Positions 59,775 through 60,000 of a DNA stretch of 60,000 nucleotides are shown here, piece by piece. This DNA is from Bugula neritina (lineage: Eukaryota > Bryozoa > Gymnolaemata > Cheilostomatida > Bugulidae). The notes beneath the pieces were generated by a model. The model was given only the letters and a program-made list of their open reading frames with translations, ran no database searches and was not told the DNA's origin. Made by a program: the position numbers and the translations under genes. The stretch covers positions 6,427,722-6,487,721 of the forward strand of contig OZ037766.1 in the NCBI GenBank assembly GCA_964035545.1, in the 5' to 3' direction. The stretch's first letter is position 1. Each line of letters begins with the position of its first letter.

Positions 59775-60000
59775 GTGGGATTTTTATGCGTTTAAACTGA
59801 ACTTGAATACAATATTGTCATTTATATTCGTTAAAGTAGCTACTTGCTAATAAAACATTCACTTATAAGTTAGAAAAACACTATAATAACATCATACAAA
59901 TGATTTTGTGCCTTAAAAATATGATATTGGTGATGAATAACATATTTTCCTATCAATTCAGTTGATATATAAAATAGTTATTTAGTTTAGCGTTGCAAAA

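Overview
The window is animal nuclear DNA: AT-rich, full of GT-AG introns, with tRNA genes that carry no encoded CCA and end in T-runs, tRNA-derived SINEs and microsatellites. A lophotrochozoan invertebrate, perhaps a mollusc, fits the gene and SINE style, but I cannot fix the species from the sequence.

Nearly everything belongs to one enormous plus-strand gene. I assembled 98 consecutive exons (889-59774). Every junction is GT-AG and every split codon closes, giving one open frame of about 6,297 codons with no stop. The gene runs off both ends: I see no signal peptide, start codon, membrane segment, cytoplasmic tail or stop. The protein is a chain of about 60 cadherin-like repeats of roughly 105 residues, with no EGF, laminin-G or other domain. 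It is therefore a giant extracellular cadherin-family protein, already longer in this fragment than the roughly 5,000-residue Fat cadherins.

Layout by region. 0.9-10.3 kb: repeats with classical calcium motifs (DVNDNxPxF linkers, LDYE/LDRE, DAD). 11.2-47.9 kb: the DxNDN linker is replaced by RNxxxPxF and LDRE is lost, while ETxxxG (the PE-like glutamate) and DxD followed by PFN mostly remain; cysteines become frequent at 35-43 kb. 49-59.8 kb: two repeat types alternate, one with DADGDxxxY and one with DxDLxGxLxY plus a YDSxYP loop, suggesting expansion by repeat pairs.

Introns hold the other content: ten intact-looking tRNA genes (three Leu-AAG, two Cys-GCA, two Glu-CTC, and one each of Gly-GCC, Ala-AGC and His-GTG), three copies of one tRNA-derived SINE (one with a perfect 16-bp target duplication), two copies of a MITE-like element, four foldback structures, several tandem repeats and microsatellites. 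Two minisatellites, with 24-nt and 27-nt units, abut exon edges in frame; one multiplies a splice donor. No minus-strand protein gene was found.
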